Both the position numbers and the translations under genes were made by a program. The notes beneath the pieces were generated by a model that did no database searches, was not told the origin of the DNA, and worked only from the letters and a program-made list of their open reading frames with translations. A stretch of 28,937 nucleotides of DNA from Zopfochytrium polystomum (lineage: Eukaryota; Chytridiomycota; Chytridiomycetes; Chytridiales; Chytridiaceae): assembly GCA_025765615.1 (NCBI GenBank), contig JAIVFJ010000516.1:1-28937 (forward strand), given 5' to 3'. Positions 1 through 10,001 of this stretch are shown here, piece by piece. Position 1 is the first letter of the stretch. Each line of letters begins with the position of its first letter.

Positions 1-174
1 AGGAGTAGGCGGAGGAGAACCGCTTTTGGTGCTGGTGCTGGTGGTGGAGGTGGTGCTCGAGGCGGCGGCGGCGTAGCTGGTCCCCGTCGCCGTCGCCGTC
101 GTGCTGCTGCTGCTGCTGCCGCTGCTACTGCTACTGCTACTGGCCGCGTGGGCGGCGGCGGCGGCGGTGGCCAT
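1..174 (-). CDS. N-terminal fragment of a Ser/Thr/Ala-rich protein, cut by the window edge
   Basis: Starting from the ATG at 174-172 on the minus strand, 58 codons stay open to base 1. The product starts MATAAAAAHAASSSSSS and continues with runs of Ser, Thr and Ala, then a Pro-rich stretch (SGSPPPTP) at the edge. The DNA is GC-rich with GCC, AGC and ACG triplet runs, like the coding exons elsewhere here and unlike the AT-rich spacer immediately upstream. Disordered Ser/Thr-rich starts are common in fungal kinases and transcription factors, but no domain is visible, so no function is assigned. The plus strand of the same stretch also has open frames made of the same triplets. Those lack a termination context and are taken as shadows. 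Confidence 0.45.
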   Translation of the reverse strand, partial: MATAAAAAHAASSSSSSSGSSSSSTTATATGTSYAAAASSTTSTTSTSTKSGSPPPTP

Positions 175-1080
175 GATTCGCTTCAACGTCGACATGTGTG
201 TGTGCTGCGTTCTCGTTTTTTTTTTTATTTTATTTTATTTTTTTTGGTTGTTGTTGTGGGTGGTTTTCGTGAGGGGGTGGTGAGTCTACCTGTATATGCA
301 AACGAAAGAAAAAGAGAAAAAAAAAAAAAAAAAAAAAAAAAAAAGAAAAGGGCAAAGCTGCTTGTTTCCCTTGAGAGTGGCAATCACAATGACGAAAATC
401 GCTCGGGGGCAAGAGTTGAACATTGAACCAATAACAAAAACGAAGACTGTTTTTTTCTTCCTTTCCTCTTCTATTAAAACGAGAAAAGATGGTTGAATCC
501 AGTCATCGGGACTGGATGACACTTTTTTCGGGAGCAGCAAGAAGAGCAAAAACAAAACAATACAGAACAAAACAAACTAAAATAAACAAAACGAGAAAAG
601 CACGTAGACGGTCGTCGTCATTCCGTGTGTGTCCTGTCGTGTTTCACGCAACAAAAAAAAAAAGAAAAAAAAAAGAAAATCTCAACTATCTAGAAAAGTT
701 GTCGTAGCGCTACCCTTTTTTTTTTTTTTTTTTTCATTCGTCACTTCAGCAGAGGGGAGATTGACCCTTTCAACCCTGCCATCCTACAGTATAAAAAAGG
801 ATTTTTCCCCTCTTTTTTGTGTGTTGAGCCACAGTGATCGTTGAGTTGTCATTCAAACTATCTGCAATTGGTATTACTTGAAAGCCAAAGGCACTTCATG
901 CTGCGATTTTTTTTTCTGGCAAACGGACGTCCCTTGCTCCTCTAATGAAGGGTTGAAAAGTCAACTGATTTCATCTGATACGTAGGCGAAGGATCATAAG
1001 TGGGGATCCCACATTAAGGATCCGAATTTTTCAATATTTACTGTTTTGTTAATTTTTTCTTCAATTGGCACCCGCTCCCA
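175..1080. other. AT-rich spacer with homopolymer tracts
   Basis: No convincing gene. It holds a T-rich tract (about 217-245), a pure A run at 317-344, A-rich runs near 650-680 and a T run at 716-734. A TATA-like stretch (tataaaaaa) lies near 791-799. The last part (about 840-1080) leads into the Tc1-like transposase relic and may hold its unrecognisable N-terminal half. Confidence 0.6.
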
Positions 1081-1790
1081 GAGGTCGGTCTCAAAGGTTT
1101 ACGGAAGAAGAAATGGCTGGCCCTGACAACAAAACACAAAAATGCTCAGCTCAAGGTTGCCCTTCAACATCAAATGTGGACAGTTGAGAACTTAAAGAGA
1201 GTCATTTGGTCAGACGAGTCAAAGATCAATACAGGGGGATCAGAGGGCATGACGTATGCTTGGAGAATTCCTGGAACACCACTTCAAGATCATCACATTC
1301 AACCAACGAAAAAGTTTGGCAGCAGATCTCTTATGGTTTGGGGTGCTATTACATGGTCTGGTGCCTTGCAGTTCGCTTTTGTGGAAGGCACAATGAACTC
1401 TGAGCAATATGTGACAATTTTGGAGAACAATCTCATCTCTAGTCTCAACAAACGCAGTCTCGAAGTGCAAGATGTTACATTCAAGCAGGACAACAACCCG
1501 AAGCATACACCAAAGAATGGCTCAACAGCAATGGATTTCGCGTTATGCAATGGCCCTCTCAGTCTCCTGACATCAATCCAAGTGAGTACACTTGGAATAT
1601 CTTGAAGCAGGCTCAATTCCTATGAAATTGCACCAAAGTCGAACTTGGAGCTTCGCAAATGAATCTGGAAGGAATGGAGGAATTTTCTGGCTGAAATGTA
1701 AAAAATTTGGTTGAAAGTATGCCTAGGAGGATTGCAGCAGTAGACAAAATCTTAAATAAAGGACTTGGCCTTCCGACTTCCACATGCGGC
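1081..1790 (+). pseudogene. Decayed Tc1/mariner-family DDE transposase
   Basis: The reading frame from 1081 gives GLKGLRKKKWLALT, then WTVENLKRVIWSDESK with the first catalytic Asp (SDES), SRSLMVWGAITWSG, and [10 protein letters not shown] with the second catalytic Asp. These are diagnostic Tc1 motifs in the right order. A frameshift near 1512 moves the rest into another frame, where WLNSNG is followed by [20 protein letters not shown], the third acidic region. A stop follows at about 1622, and the C-terminal motif ESMPRRIAAV is recognisable at about 1710-1735 in yet another frame. The N-terminal DNA-binding region was not found. It is a dead copy. No terminal inverted repeats could be paired with confidence. 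Confidence 0.88.
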
Positions 1791-2916
1791 TGCACGCACT
1801 ACTGAGAAAACTCATCATCCAAGTAAGTCATCCTATATATAAGTGGTCCCTCCCATAGAAAAAAATTCCCTGGCGCCTTTGGTGAAGCAAACCTCAAGGA
1901 AAACATCGCCACACGAATACACAAATGTCCTCTACAACTTTGCTTAACTAGGAGCAATAGCCCAAAAACTTTGCCATCCCAAGTTTGAAACAACTTGGAA
2001 ACAAGTTGGTTTGAAGTTGTTTAGAAGTAAGAACCAAGTTGGTTCAATGTACTTTCAAAGTTCATCGCAATTCCGAATGGTGCATGGGTGTTTCACAGTG
2101 CGGCGTTCTGCATCAACCCCATCATCCCAGTTCAAACACAGCAACAAATTCAGCTTCCTGCAGTTGAATCATGACAGAGCTGCTCTGAACGAATGTCCAA
2201 CTACCAAATGGAGGAATAAATTCGGTATTGTTTCAATATTTGACTTTCGTTTGTGTTTTCTGTTTTATTCAGGGCCCTCTTGAGGGTGCTGGATTATCCA
2301 TATACACCTCAGCCCAAGGGCTGAGATGTAAAGCCTTGCCTTATATATCCAATGGAGCAGAGTCCACACTGAGTGTGTTTGTTACGCACTTTGAGACGGG
2401 AAAGCGGTAACCTGTTTTCCAAATTGCAATTAGAGGAGGGGTATCTAACTTTTTTTCTCTGGTTCCCAATCTAAAACTCAGCAGAAAAATCAGAAAAGGA
2501 AGGAAGTCAACGGGATATCTGTCTCTGGAAGTGGCTGTCTGTCTCGCTGTTTGTCTCTTTGGCGAGTGAAAGGAATCCTGATTGGTCGGCTATCTGGTGA
2601 GCGAAAAATTCTTTTTTTTTTCTTTTCCCATTGGAGGTTGTGATCGCGGAACCAGAATAAAAAATAAAAATAAAAAAAAAAAACACACACACACAAAAAG
2701 AAAAAGAGAGACGCGAGTTCGGATTGGGTGGATAAGCGCCACCCGCCACCCGCAAGTTTCAATCATTATTTTATCCCTTTTTCAATAACTGAAGTGGTTC
2801 CATCGGTTTTCAAAACCGAACTTTTTGCAACTGGGGAGCGTTGTAAGCCACCCGGAGAAAATTGGGAATAAAAAAAAAGCAAAATCAATCGACATTTCGT
2901 GGCCATTCCACTAAAA
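1791..2916. other. Intergenic region with small inverted repeats
   Basis: No gene recognised. Around 1980-2045 short repeats of CAACTTGG/CCAAGTTG in both orientations form imperfect hairpins. Near 2312-2332 the 8-bp arms ctcagccc and gggctgag form a perfect hairpin with a 2-nt loop. An A-rich and CA-rich tract lies at 2660-2705. The last 60 bases are A-rich and form the probable promoter or leader of the next gene. Confidence 0.5.
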
Positions 2917-4925
2917 ATGGAAGTGGTCCGCAGCGGGAATCACGTGGAATGGGTGGAGACCGCCCAGCACTCCAACAGCAACGACCCCATGAAGCACCTC
3001 GCGGTGTGCATCGCCAAAGACATACTGGACCACGCCGTCATACAGCTGAACGTGCAGCAACGTCTGGAGCAGTTCGTTTGCGCAGCAGGAAATGGCCTCC
3101 AGAATCTGCGTATCTCGACGGTACTCCTCGAGAACGGCGCCAAGCCGACCGCGTTCGTTTTGTTCCTCTTGACGGAGGAGATCATGGCAGGGCCAGTCCA
3201 AACCTATTTGCGCACCCACGCGACTGCTCGGGAGCAGGAGTTGAAGACAAAAATAATGACGCTTTGGGATGTGCGCAGCCACCTTTTGCACGACGCCCAC
3301 TCAGTCTCTCTGGTCTCGGCCGTTCGCGAAGTGGTCGCCGCCACGGGATGGCGCAAGCAGTACGACGATCATGCAGCCATCGAGGCTGCCGTTCGGATCC
3401 TCGGACTCCACGCCACACCGATCGGAAACCACGCAGGCTTCCCTGACAGCCGGCTATGCTGGAACAAGAACCCGTGCATCGTCAGTGCTATCGGCACATT
3501 TGCGCAGTCATCGCCGGGCAGCCTTGGAGTACGCTTCGGAGACTCGCAGGCCCGCCACCCTGTCGTCTTGACTCGTGGCAAAACAACGATGGTCTTGAGC
3601 CCAATTGGCTTCTTTTTAGGTTGGATATTGATTGCTTCCAAGATTCCATTCTCTGTATATCATCGAGGCAACAAGGTATATCTGGCCGTGAAAATATCTA
3701 GTGGATGGCACCTTGCCCGGATTCTCGACAATGGGTCTTGCGGAATGCTCTTCGGCCCGTTCCACGTCAGACGTTTGTTCTACATCAAGGAAGACCGTGA
3801 GCGAGAGTACGGTATTGAAGAATACGATCTGCGCACTCGTTCAGCGCCCTTTAGTGCATTGTCCCTTTGGTACAACGAGCTCGACGTTGACCAGGCGTTT
3901 AAGCAACTTGCTGGGATCCTTACACTTTTGCCTGATCGAGCTGAGGATGTAAAGGATATGAAGGGCACGGCGATTGAAGCGACTATTCCCCCTGAACCTG
4001 CTATCAGAATTGGTCAGTCCAGTGCGTGCGATTTCGACATCGCGTTGTTGGTTTCTTACGGCCTTCGAAATTAGATGAAGCGATACCCACTGACACAAAA
4101 TTGACGAGAGTGTTCGTAGCCCGCAGAGCAATTGCCTTTGTTCCTTTCGCATTTGACGTGCTGGCGCACTCGGCACTACTATTCGAAATGGAAGCTGGTC
4201 AGCCAAACGATCAAGAAGCAAGCTTTGTCCTCTGCGAGAGGCTGGCTGACGAAAACGGGCAACCGCAAGTGGGTAGGTCGTCAACCATCGCATCGCAAAT
4301 TCGCAGCTGAAACCTTTTAGCTATTCGACGAGTTTTGACGAGAGTTTGGACAGAAACTTGGCTATTAGGCTTTAGAACATACGAGTTCTTCATCTTTAAC
4401 CGATTTAAATGGACCAAGCAGTTGAAAGGGGCCACCGTAAATTTGGATGTGGGACGGCTGGAGAGTATCGCAAGGGCTGCCACGAAGGGCAAGTACAATA
4501 TTGCGAACAATGCTTGCCACGAGTTTCAAGAGGAGTGCAGGCGATTGATGGGAAAGCAAATTCCAGAGCCTCGACCGTTCACTGTGGTTTCGGGATCGAT
4601 GAGAGCGGGGAAGGACTTCCTTATCTGGCTTCTTCATGAAGAACATAGATATTTGCCCCACTTTTTAATTCCATTTATCCTATTCTTTACAAGTACCAGC
4701 TCCTCTCATGGGATGGCGTACTGCCTTCCTTTGGATACCAGGAGTAGCCTTTCAACTGGAATGAGACTTGTTGCTGAACCATCGAGAATGGACACAATAC
4801 AGTGGCTCACAAAATTGTGCCAACGTTTTTGCCACAATGACAGTCTCTGCTCAAACACACTCAATAATTGCAGTACAGACACGAAACTCAGCTCAGTTAC
4901 TCTCAGAGATCTGCTCTATCAGTAA
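2917..4925 (+). CDS. Hypothetical protein with a C-terminal LRAT/NlpC-P60-like (permuted papain) region, 3 exons
   Basis: Proposed exons are 2917-4012, 4075-4272 and 4321-4925. Introns of 62 nt (gtcagt...ttag) and 48 nt (gtaggt...ttag) keep phase 1 on both sides. The start is the ATG at 2917 in context aaaaatgg; the frame is open further upstream but without an earlier ATG. The product is about 632 residues. Residues 1-365 match nothing I know. From residue 366 the pattern is AHSALLFE (His397), then about 100 residues later YNIANNACHEFQEECRRLMG (Cys497). This resembles the His...Asn-Cys arrangement of LRAT and permuted NlpC/P60 enzymes (acyltransferases, peptidases), so a Cys-dependent hydrolase or acyltransferase role is an inference. 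The last 40 or so residues fall inside an inverted-repeat element (4799-5003), so the true C-terminus may be earlier. Confidence 0.6.
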
Positions 4926-5003
4926 GTGCCACAGCTGTACTGTACATATTGTCCAAGAGGCAGAGTTGACTGTGTGACCACTCCATTGGCACAATTTTGT
5001 GTG
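4799..5003. repeat. MITE-like element with 16-bp inverted repeats
   Basis: The 16-bp sequence cacaaaattgtgccaa at 4808-4823 is matched exactly, inverted, by ttggcacaattttgtg at 4986-5001. The left end begins TA-CAGTGGCTCAC, typical of Tc1/mariner termini next to a TA target. The right end is more diverged (gtgttgatgta). The roughly 200-bp interior has no transposase. It fits a non-autonomous Tc1/mariner derivative. It overlaps the 3' end of the open frame of the upstream gene. Confidence 0.6.
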
Positions 5004-5698
5004 TTGATGTAAAAAATTTTATTCAGTAATCTGTGCTCCCTCCTTTTCCTGCAATGTCAAGGTTGAAAGGGTAAACAAAGAAAAGAGGTCGCTAGTGAGG
5101 TCCAACACGAAAAAAAAAAACGTTGGGGGAAAGCCGGTATTATTTCCCCCTTTTCTTCTTTTTCCAGTTTGCACGTTTTTTAGACACGATAAATGGTGCG
5201 TGGTAGTGGCAAGCAACACATCAAAGAGGCCGAGACATAAGCGCAGGGGCAGGGTAGTTAGAGCAAAAAAGCGGTGTGGATAGGGGGGAAAGTGGGAGGT
5301 GGAGAGGGGCAAGCGCGCTTGGTAGGGCAAAGGAACAGAAACAAGATAAGAAGGGTAGAACCTCGCCTGGAAATCGCGTGTTGTTTTTTTCTTCTATTGG
5401 ACAGGGAAGACGAAGACGAACGGGCGGCCGGGGGTGAGATATATGGAAGGGCGAAAGAGAGGAGCATACTAAAAGGCAACATTGGGTGACAGAAAGGACA
5501 GAAGAAAGAAAGAAATACAAAGGATAAGGTGGCGTTTACAACTGCCACTACAAAGACCGCGGGGTCCTACAATCTCCTCGACGAAAGCCTTCGTTCAAAG
5601 AGGAGTCCTTACCCCCTTCCCACTGACTCTACCGTTAAGAAACCTCTTTCAGCCCTCCTCATCAAAGACGTCCCCGACCAACGCCACACCATCCACTC
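5004..5698. other. Intergenic region downstream of two convergent genes
   Basis: No gene recognised. It is purine-rich on the plus strand, with short A runs near 5108-5120. It separates the plus-strand LRAT-like gene from the minus-strand PalI-like gene, so both 3' untranslated regions should lie here. Confidence 0.5.
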
Positions 5699-7466
5699 TC
5701 ACTGCCGGTATCCGCCGTACCCCTGGTACTGCTGCTGCTGCTGCGCCGGCGGGTAATACCCGCCGTACCCCTGTTGCTGCTGCTGCTGCGGTTGCTGCGC
5801 GTACGCGTTCGGGTCATAGTACTGCCCGGCCGCGTAGTGCTGCGCATACGAGGCCATAGCTGGTGACACGAACTGGCCCGTTGCGTCGTAGGACGAGCCG
5901 GAGACCGCCGCGGCAGAGGAGGTCGGGGCGGCAGCAGCGGCGGCGGCCGGGGTGCCGCCAGAGTATTGGAACGCGTACTGCTGCTGCTGCTGCTGCTGCT
6001 GCTGGGCCGGGTCTTCGGGGTAGTAGTACCCGTTCGACTGCGCTGCGGCGGCGGAGGTCGTCTCGGTGGTGGGGCGTCGGCCGGCGGCGGCGGTGCTGAG
6101 GGTTGCGGAGGAGTAACCGCCGGCGGGGGACGGGTCGTAGAGTTTGGAAGTGGTGCCGGTGGGGTAGGCAGATTGCGGGGCGGAGCCGGGTTGCGGGTAG
6201 GCGGTGAGGTCAATGTCGTCTTTTGGGGCCGCTGCGCCGGCTGTGGACGAGTTGTACACACCGCCGAGGTAGACGCCTGTTCCTGTGACAGCGAAGGGGC
6301 CGGAGACGGCGGCGGTGGACGCGGCGGAGTTGCCGTTTCCGCCGTAGCCGTACTGGGCGTTGTCGTAGTCTGAACTGTAGCGGTCTCCCTTTGGCCAGAT
6401 TTTTGCGGCGCGGAGGGCAAAGATGAAGGCGATGGCGCCGAGGCCGGCGGCGACGCCGACGGCGATGACGAGCCACGGGCGGAAGACGGCTGCGACGCCG
6501 TTTGCGTTGTACGTGTTGTTGATCTGGTTGCGGAGCTCGAGGCCAAAGAGGAGGATAAAGATCTCGGCGAGGATCAGGGCGGCGGTGGCGAGGCCCGTGA
6601 CGGCGGTGACGGCGTACGGGATGATGCTGGATGGCCGCGACGACTGGGGAATGACGCCGATCACGGCGAGGATGAGCGCGATCGCGAGGAGAGGGAGGCT
6701 GAGGAAGACGAGAAGGAACGCCAGCGGGTTGACGACCTGCGGCAAGAGACCCAAAAGGGCTACGAGGTCAATGTTGGCTGTGGTTGCGACGGTTGGGGGC
6801 GCGGGTGGTTTGATGACGAAGGGGAACGTGAACATTTCTTTGAAGGTGGGCGATGCGCACACAATGTAGCCGTCAGGCGCAACCTGGCAGATGCCCTACG
6901 TGACATGTTTCGGCGGAGGGTTACAATGTTAGTTAGCGAGTGATGGTGAATCAATTATTTGATTGAAGCCCGCCCAGATCCAGCAGATCGGTCCACAGGG
7001 ATTGAACGTGACGGGGGATGGGAATCGGGCCACTACTTACCCATAGAGTGAAGAGCATCGTCGGGTCGTCGACAAGCGTTGCAACCTCGAGGTACGACAG
7101 CTTGTCGACGATTGCAAGTTTTGAGTTGCCGCTAAAGTACGAGGCATCTGGATGAGGGAGGTTCGATCGAAACGATGGATCGATCCGGTGGATATGGGGA
7201 GGGTAGTCGGAGACAAGCCATTAGGAATAACACAACACTCGCCCCCCTGGTCTTTCTCAATGCCAAGGCCACCCTCACGGCCAAATATCTCCGCATACAA
7301 CTCTCGATGTCTCTCCAGAATCATCATCATCATCATCATCATCATCGCCGCTCTCTCTCACACTCTCTCTCTCTCATATGAAATACTCACATGCGGCGAA
7401 GGCCGAGACGGCAATTAGGCCGAGGGCGACGGCCAGCGACGCCCGTGAGTTGAGGGCCGCAGCCAT
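5699..7466 (-). CDS. SUR7/PalI-family four-pass membrane protein with Q/A-rich tail (paralog A)
   Basis: Exons on the minus strand are 7466-7391, 7147-7041 and 6895-5699. Introns of 243 nt (gtgagt...cag) and 145 nt (gtaagt...tag) are in matching phases, giving about 459 residues. Exon 1 encodes a hydrophobic first segment (ASLAVALGLIAVSAFAA). An outer loop contains YFSGNS and ends in TLWGICQ...C, the claudin-like LWxxC(n)C signature shared by SUR7/PalI proteins. Three more membrane segments follow (NPLAFLLVFLSLPLLAIALI, AVTGLATAALILAEIFILLF, PWLVIAVGVAAGLGAIAFIF). The cytoplasmic tail, over 200 residues, is rich in Ala, Tyr and Gln, with an uninterrupted poly-Gln run encoded near 5978-6003. 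PalI/Rim9 proteins act in ambient-pH signalling and SUR7 proteins in eisosomes. Which role applies here cannot be told. A paralog lies at 10002-11183. Confidence 0.85.
7321..7346. repeat. (CAT)n microsatellite inside intron 1 of PalI paralog A
   Basis: About eight uninterrupted cat/atc triplets, followed by a CT-rich stretch. It lies wholly within the 243-nt first intron, which explains why that intron is much longer than the others in this window. Confidence 0.9.
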
Positions 7467-7568
7467 CGAGGATGGGAAGGGGAAGGGGATGGGATCAGAG
7501 ACAGGGGGTGAGGTGAGTTGATTGTTTTGGACAAGGAAGGCGTGGGAAGGAGGACGAGGAGGCGGGAA

Positions 7569-7570
<2 letters not shown>

Positions 7571-7613
<43 letters not shown>
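7571..7613. repeat. (CAGA)n tetranucleotide microsatellite upstream of PalI paralog A
   Basis: Roughly eleven perfect acag/cagA units, followed by imperfect copies to about 7680. It lies 105 bases upstream of the minus-strand ATG at 7466, so it is in the promoter or 5' leader. Confidence 0.95.
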
Positions 7614-7834
7614 TGCAGACAGGCAGACAGCCAGACATTCAGGCACCGACAGACATGAGGGCTGAGACAGACAGACAGACCGATTGGCCACGCAGAGACA
7701 CTCCTCCTCCTCCATTCGCAATCGTGTTGGCACCACCGAAAAAGGAAACGGCACGGACGAGGTCCGTTCCTTCCTTCCGTTCTCGGACGCAAACAAAAGA
7801 AAAAAGAGGCTCACTGGCTGCCATTTTCGTGTAT

Positions 7835-8866
7835 TTACTGCTGCACCCGACAACCCCGCCTCTGCGTCGCCCTCACCACCACCACGGAGAACGCCGCCTC
7901 GCGCGCGACCGCCTCAAACACCGCCCCCACACCGTCGCTGTTTCCGAGCAGCGCCGAGCACTCGACGTACTTGACCGCGCCGACGCGCTGCGCCGCCAAG
8001 AACCCCTGCACCCCCCCGTACCTGTCAGTATTGTTTTCGCGCGAGTCCCACCACGCCCACCGCGACCACCCACGCCGCACCACCACCACCACCAACACGC
8101 ACCTCATCGTAAGAGACAAGCCGCCGCGGTGCCGCCGATCCCTCCTGCTCCGTCTCCGCGGTTGAACGCCGCAGGTCCGTCTTGCAGCCGACGACGACGA
8201 CCGGAGCGTCGGCGCAGTACCGTCGGGCCTCGACGATCCACTTTTGGGGAGCAGGGTTCCAGAAAGACCGATGAGAGGAGAGGAGAGGTTTGAACCCCAA
8301 GCCCCCAATCAAACGACGCGCTGACTGGTCACCTTTGTTTCGATGCTCTCCAGCGACTCACGCGCCGCGACGCTGAAGCAGACGACGCAGACGTCGCACC
8401 CGTCGTACGCGAGCGGGCGCATCCTGTCCCCCTGCGCGTGGCCGACGGTATCGATGAGGTCAAGGCTGATGGGCGACGTGCGCTGGTCCGGCAGGTGGAA
8501 ATCCGCTTTCGTGGGGTCGAGCGCTTGTCATGCAAATGGGGTTGGGGTGGGGTGTTTAGTGTCAGTTGAAAGTCCGAAACAGCTAAAGAAAAAAGAACGC
8601 TTGCGAAAGTGGTATTACTTTTTGGCACGTAAACCTGGGTTGGTAAAAGGGTTTCAGGTCACACACACTCCCAAAAGTCAAAGGAAAGTCTGTCTCTCTC
8701 TCACCGCCGGGAACTCTCCCCGCAAGAACACGATCAGCAGCGACGTTTTCCCGGCTGGGGCGGTGGGGGTGCGTGGGCGGAAGGGATGGGTAAAAACAAC
8801 AAAAAAATCGAAACATGCGTAGTACTTGCCGTCCGAGTCGCCGACAAACACGACCCGCTTCCGCGC
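7835..8866 (-). CDS. Atypical Rho-family small GTPase, at least 6 exons
   Basis: Exons on the minus strand are 8866-8830, 8754-8705, 8634-8619, 8523-8333, 8240-8103 and 8005-7835. All five junctions keep phase. They give 200 residues, the size of a Rho protein. P-loop is VGDSDAGKTSLL, switch I is YVPK (from a 16-nt exon), switch II is DLIDTVGHAQGD, base recognition is VVGCKTDLR, then ECSAL. The RRYCADAPVVVVG and GFLAAQRVGAVKYVECSAL stretches are Rho-specific. The first intron is GC-AG (gcaagt). Compared with Rac/Rho, the position-12 Gly is Ser, Thr35 is Lys, Ala59 is Val and Gln61 is His, so slow or absent GTP hydrolysis is inferred. The C-terminus ends RRGCRVQQ, with no standard CaaX box. 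The true start is uncertain. An upstream exon from the ATG at 9222 (donor acg|gtagcg, about 9089) would join in phase and add about 45 residues. Confidence 0.8.
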
Positions 8867-10001
8867 CTGATCGTGCGCTTGGCCTGGTGGGCCCGCGCTG
8901 GCCAGCCTCCCGCAATGGTTAGAATGCAGAAACGACAATGGAGGGTGGAGGGGGACGGGATGGGGGGAAGAGGGCGGATGCGTCAGCGATCTGCCTGGGC
9001 CTATCCCCCCCGCCAGGGATCGCGCTTGTTCGCTCGGTCGCTGCACGGCCGAAGGGGCGTGAAGGAGGAGACGCAAGGGCGCGCTACCGTTGTGGTGACC
9101 GCATCCAGTTGGTGGTGGTTGGCGGCACTGCTTTGCTGGCGGCTTTCTGGTGATTTGTAGCTGTCCTTGTCACCCGACTTCGCCACTTTACTCGTAGTGT
9201 AGGTGACAAACACTCCTACCATCCCGCGCAAGCAATGCTGTTTGTCGTCTCCAGAGCATAGTACCCCTCTCTGATCATCCTCCCGGCCGCTACTCTGGCC
9301 CAGCATCTCGGGATGCCCCGCCGGACAGAGAAGCAAAGGGGACGACGACGACCTCTGTGTCTCAAAATTACTCGAGAGCGGTGGAGTGGGTCGGGGTGCC
9401 GACGCAGAACTGGGTGCGTCGAGTCAGGCCGGCTGCGGGTGGCGGGGGGGATTATTTGTGGAATTTTCATGGTCTGTCGGGGTCCATTGGGGCGAATTCT
9501 TTGGGTGGGTATGTCGACGTCGTTTCCTGAACGCGCGAAGCGGCTATTGGTCCGGCGCCGTTCGCTCTGTCTCTTCGTTTTCTTCCTCTGTTTGTCTCCT
9601 CACTTCACTACACCCTTTCGCCTTTTGGGGGTGCACGCGCCGCGGGCCGCTTTGGTAATCGCAGCCACATCGATATCGTAATGCAGTAGACACGCGCACG
9701 GTTGGAGATAGAACTTGAGCGGAGAACGTGAGAGAGCCAGACAGAGAGTATGTGTGTGGGTGTGTCTGTGCGTGTGGGTGTGGGAGCGCGAGTGAGAAAG
9801 TGAGAATAAGAGGGGCTGTGAAAGAGAGAGCAAGTCCCACCACTGCGAAAAAAGTGCCAGGAGCGACCAATCGTCGCCCCCGCAGTCGCCGCCTTCAAGG
9901 CATCCGCGCCATCCACAGCACCCTTGCCCTTCCTAACCCCCCAGGTCGCCCCAAAGCCGCCACGCTACTCTCAATCACAAGCAAGCACCTGCTGCCCAAG
10001 G
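8867..10001. other. 5' region of the Rho-like gene and promoter side of PalI paralog B
   Basis: Bases 9089-9222 may hold a first Rho exon on the minus strand (ATG at 9222). The rest has no recognisable gene. A GT-rich stretch lies at 9748-9785. The leader just before the ATG at 10002 is C-rich with little T. Confidence 0.45.

Noticed and set aside
2312..2332. Perfect hairpin considered as a terminator or RNA gene
   Set aside because: Eukaryotic context and no tRNA or snRNA features around it. Left as a hairpin only.
2899..2916. Longer start of the LRAT-like gene at a GTG
   Set aside because: A eukaryotic gene should start at ATG, and 2917 has a good context (aaaaATGg).
5662..6546. Long Ser/Thr/Pro-rich frame on the minus strand over PalI paralog A
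   Set aside because: Shadow of the third PalI exon in another frame. The paralog comparison fixes the true frame.
7374..7853. Cys/Leu/Ser/Val-repeat open frame on the minus strand
   Set aside because: It is a translation of the (CAGA)n microsatellite. Only its last 30 codons (exon 1 of PalI paralog A) are real.
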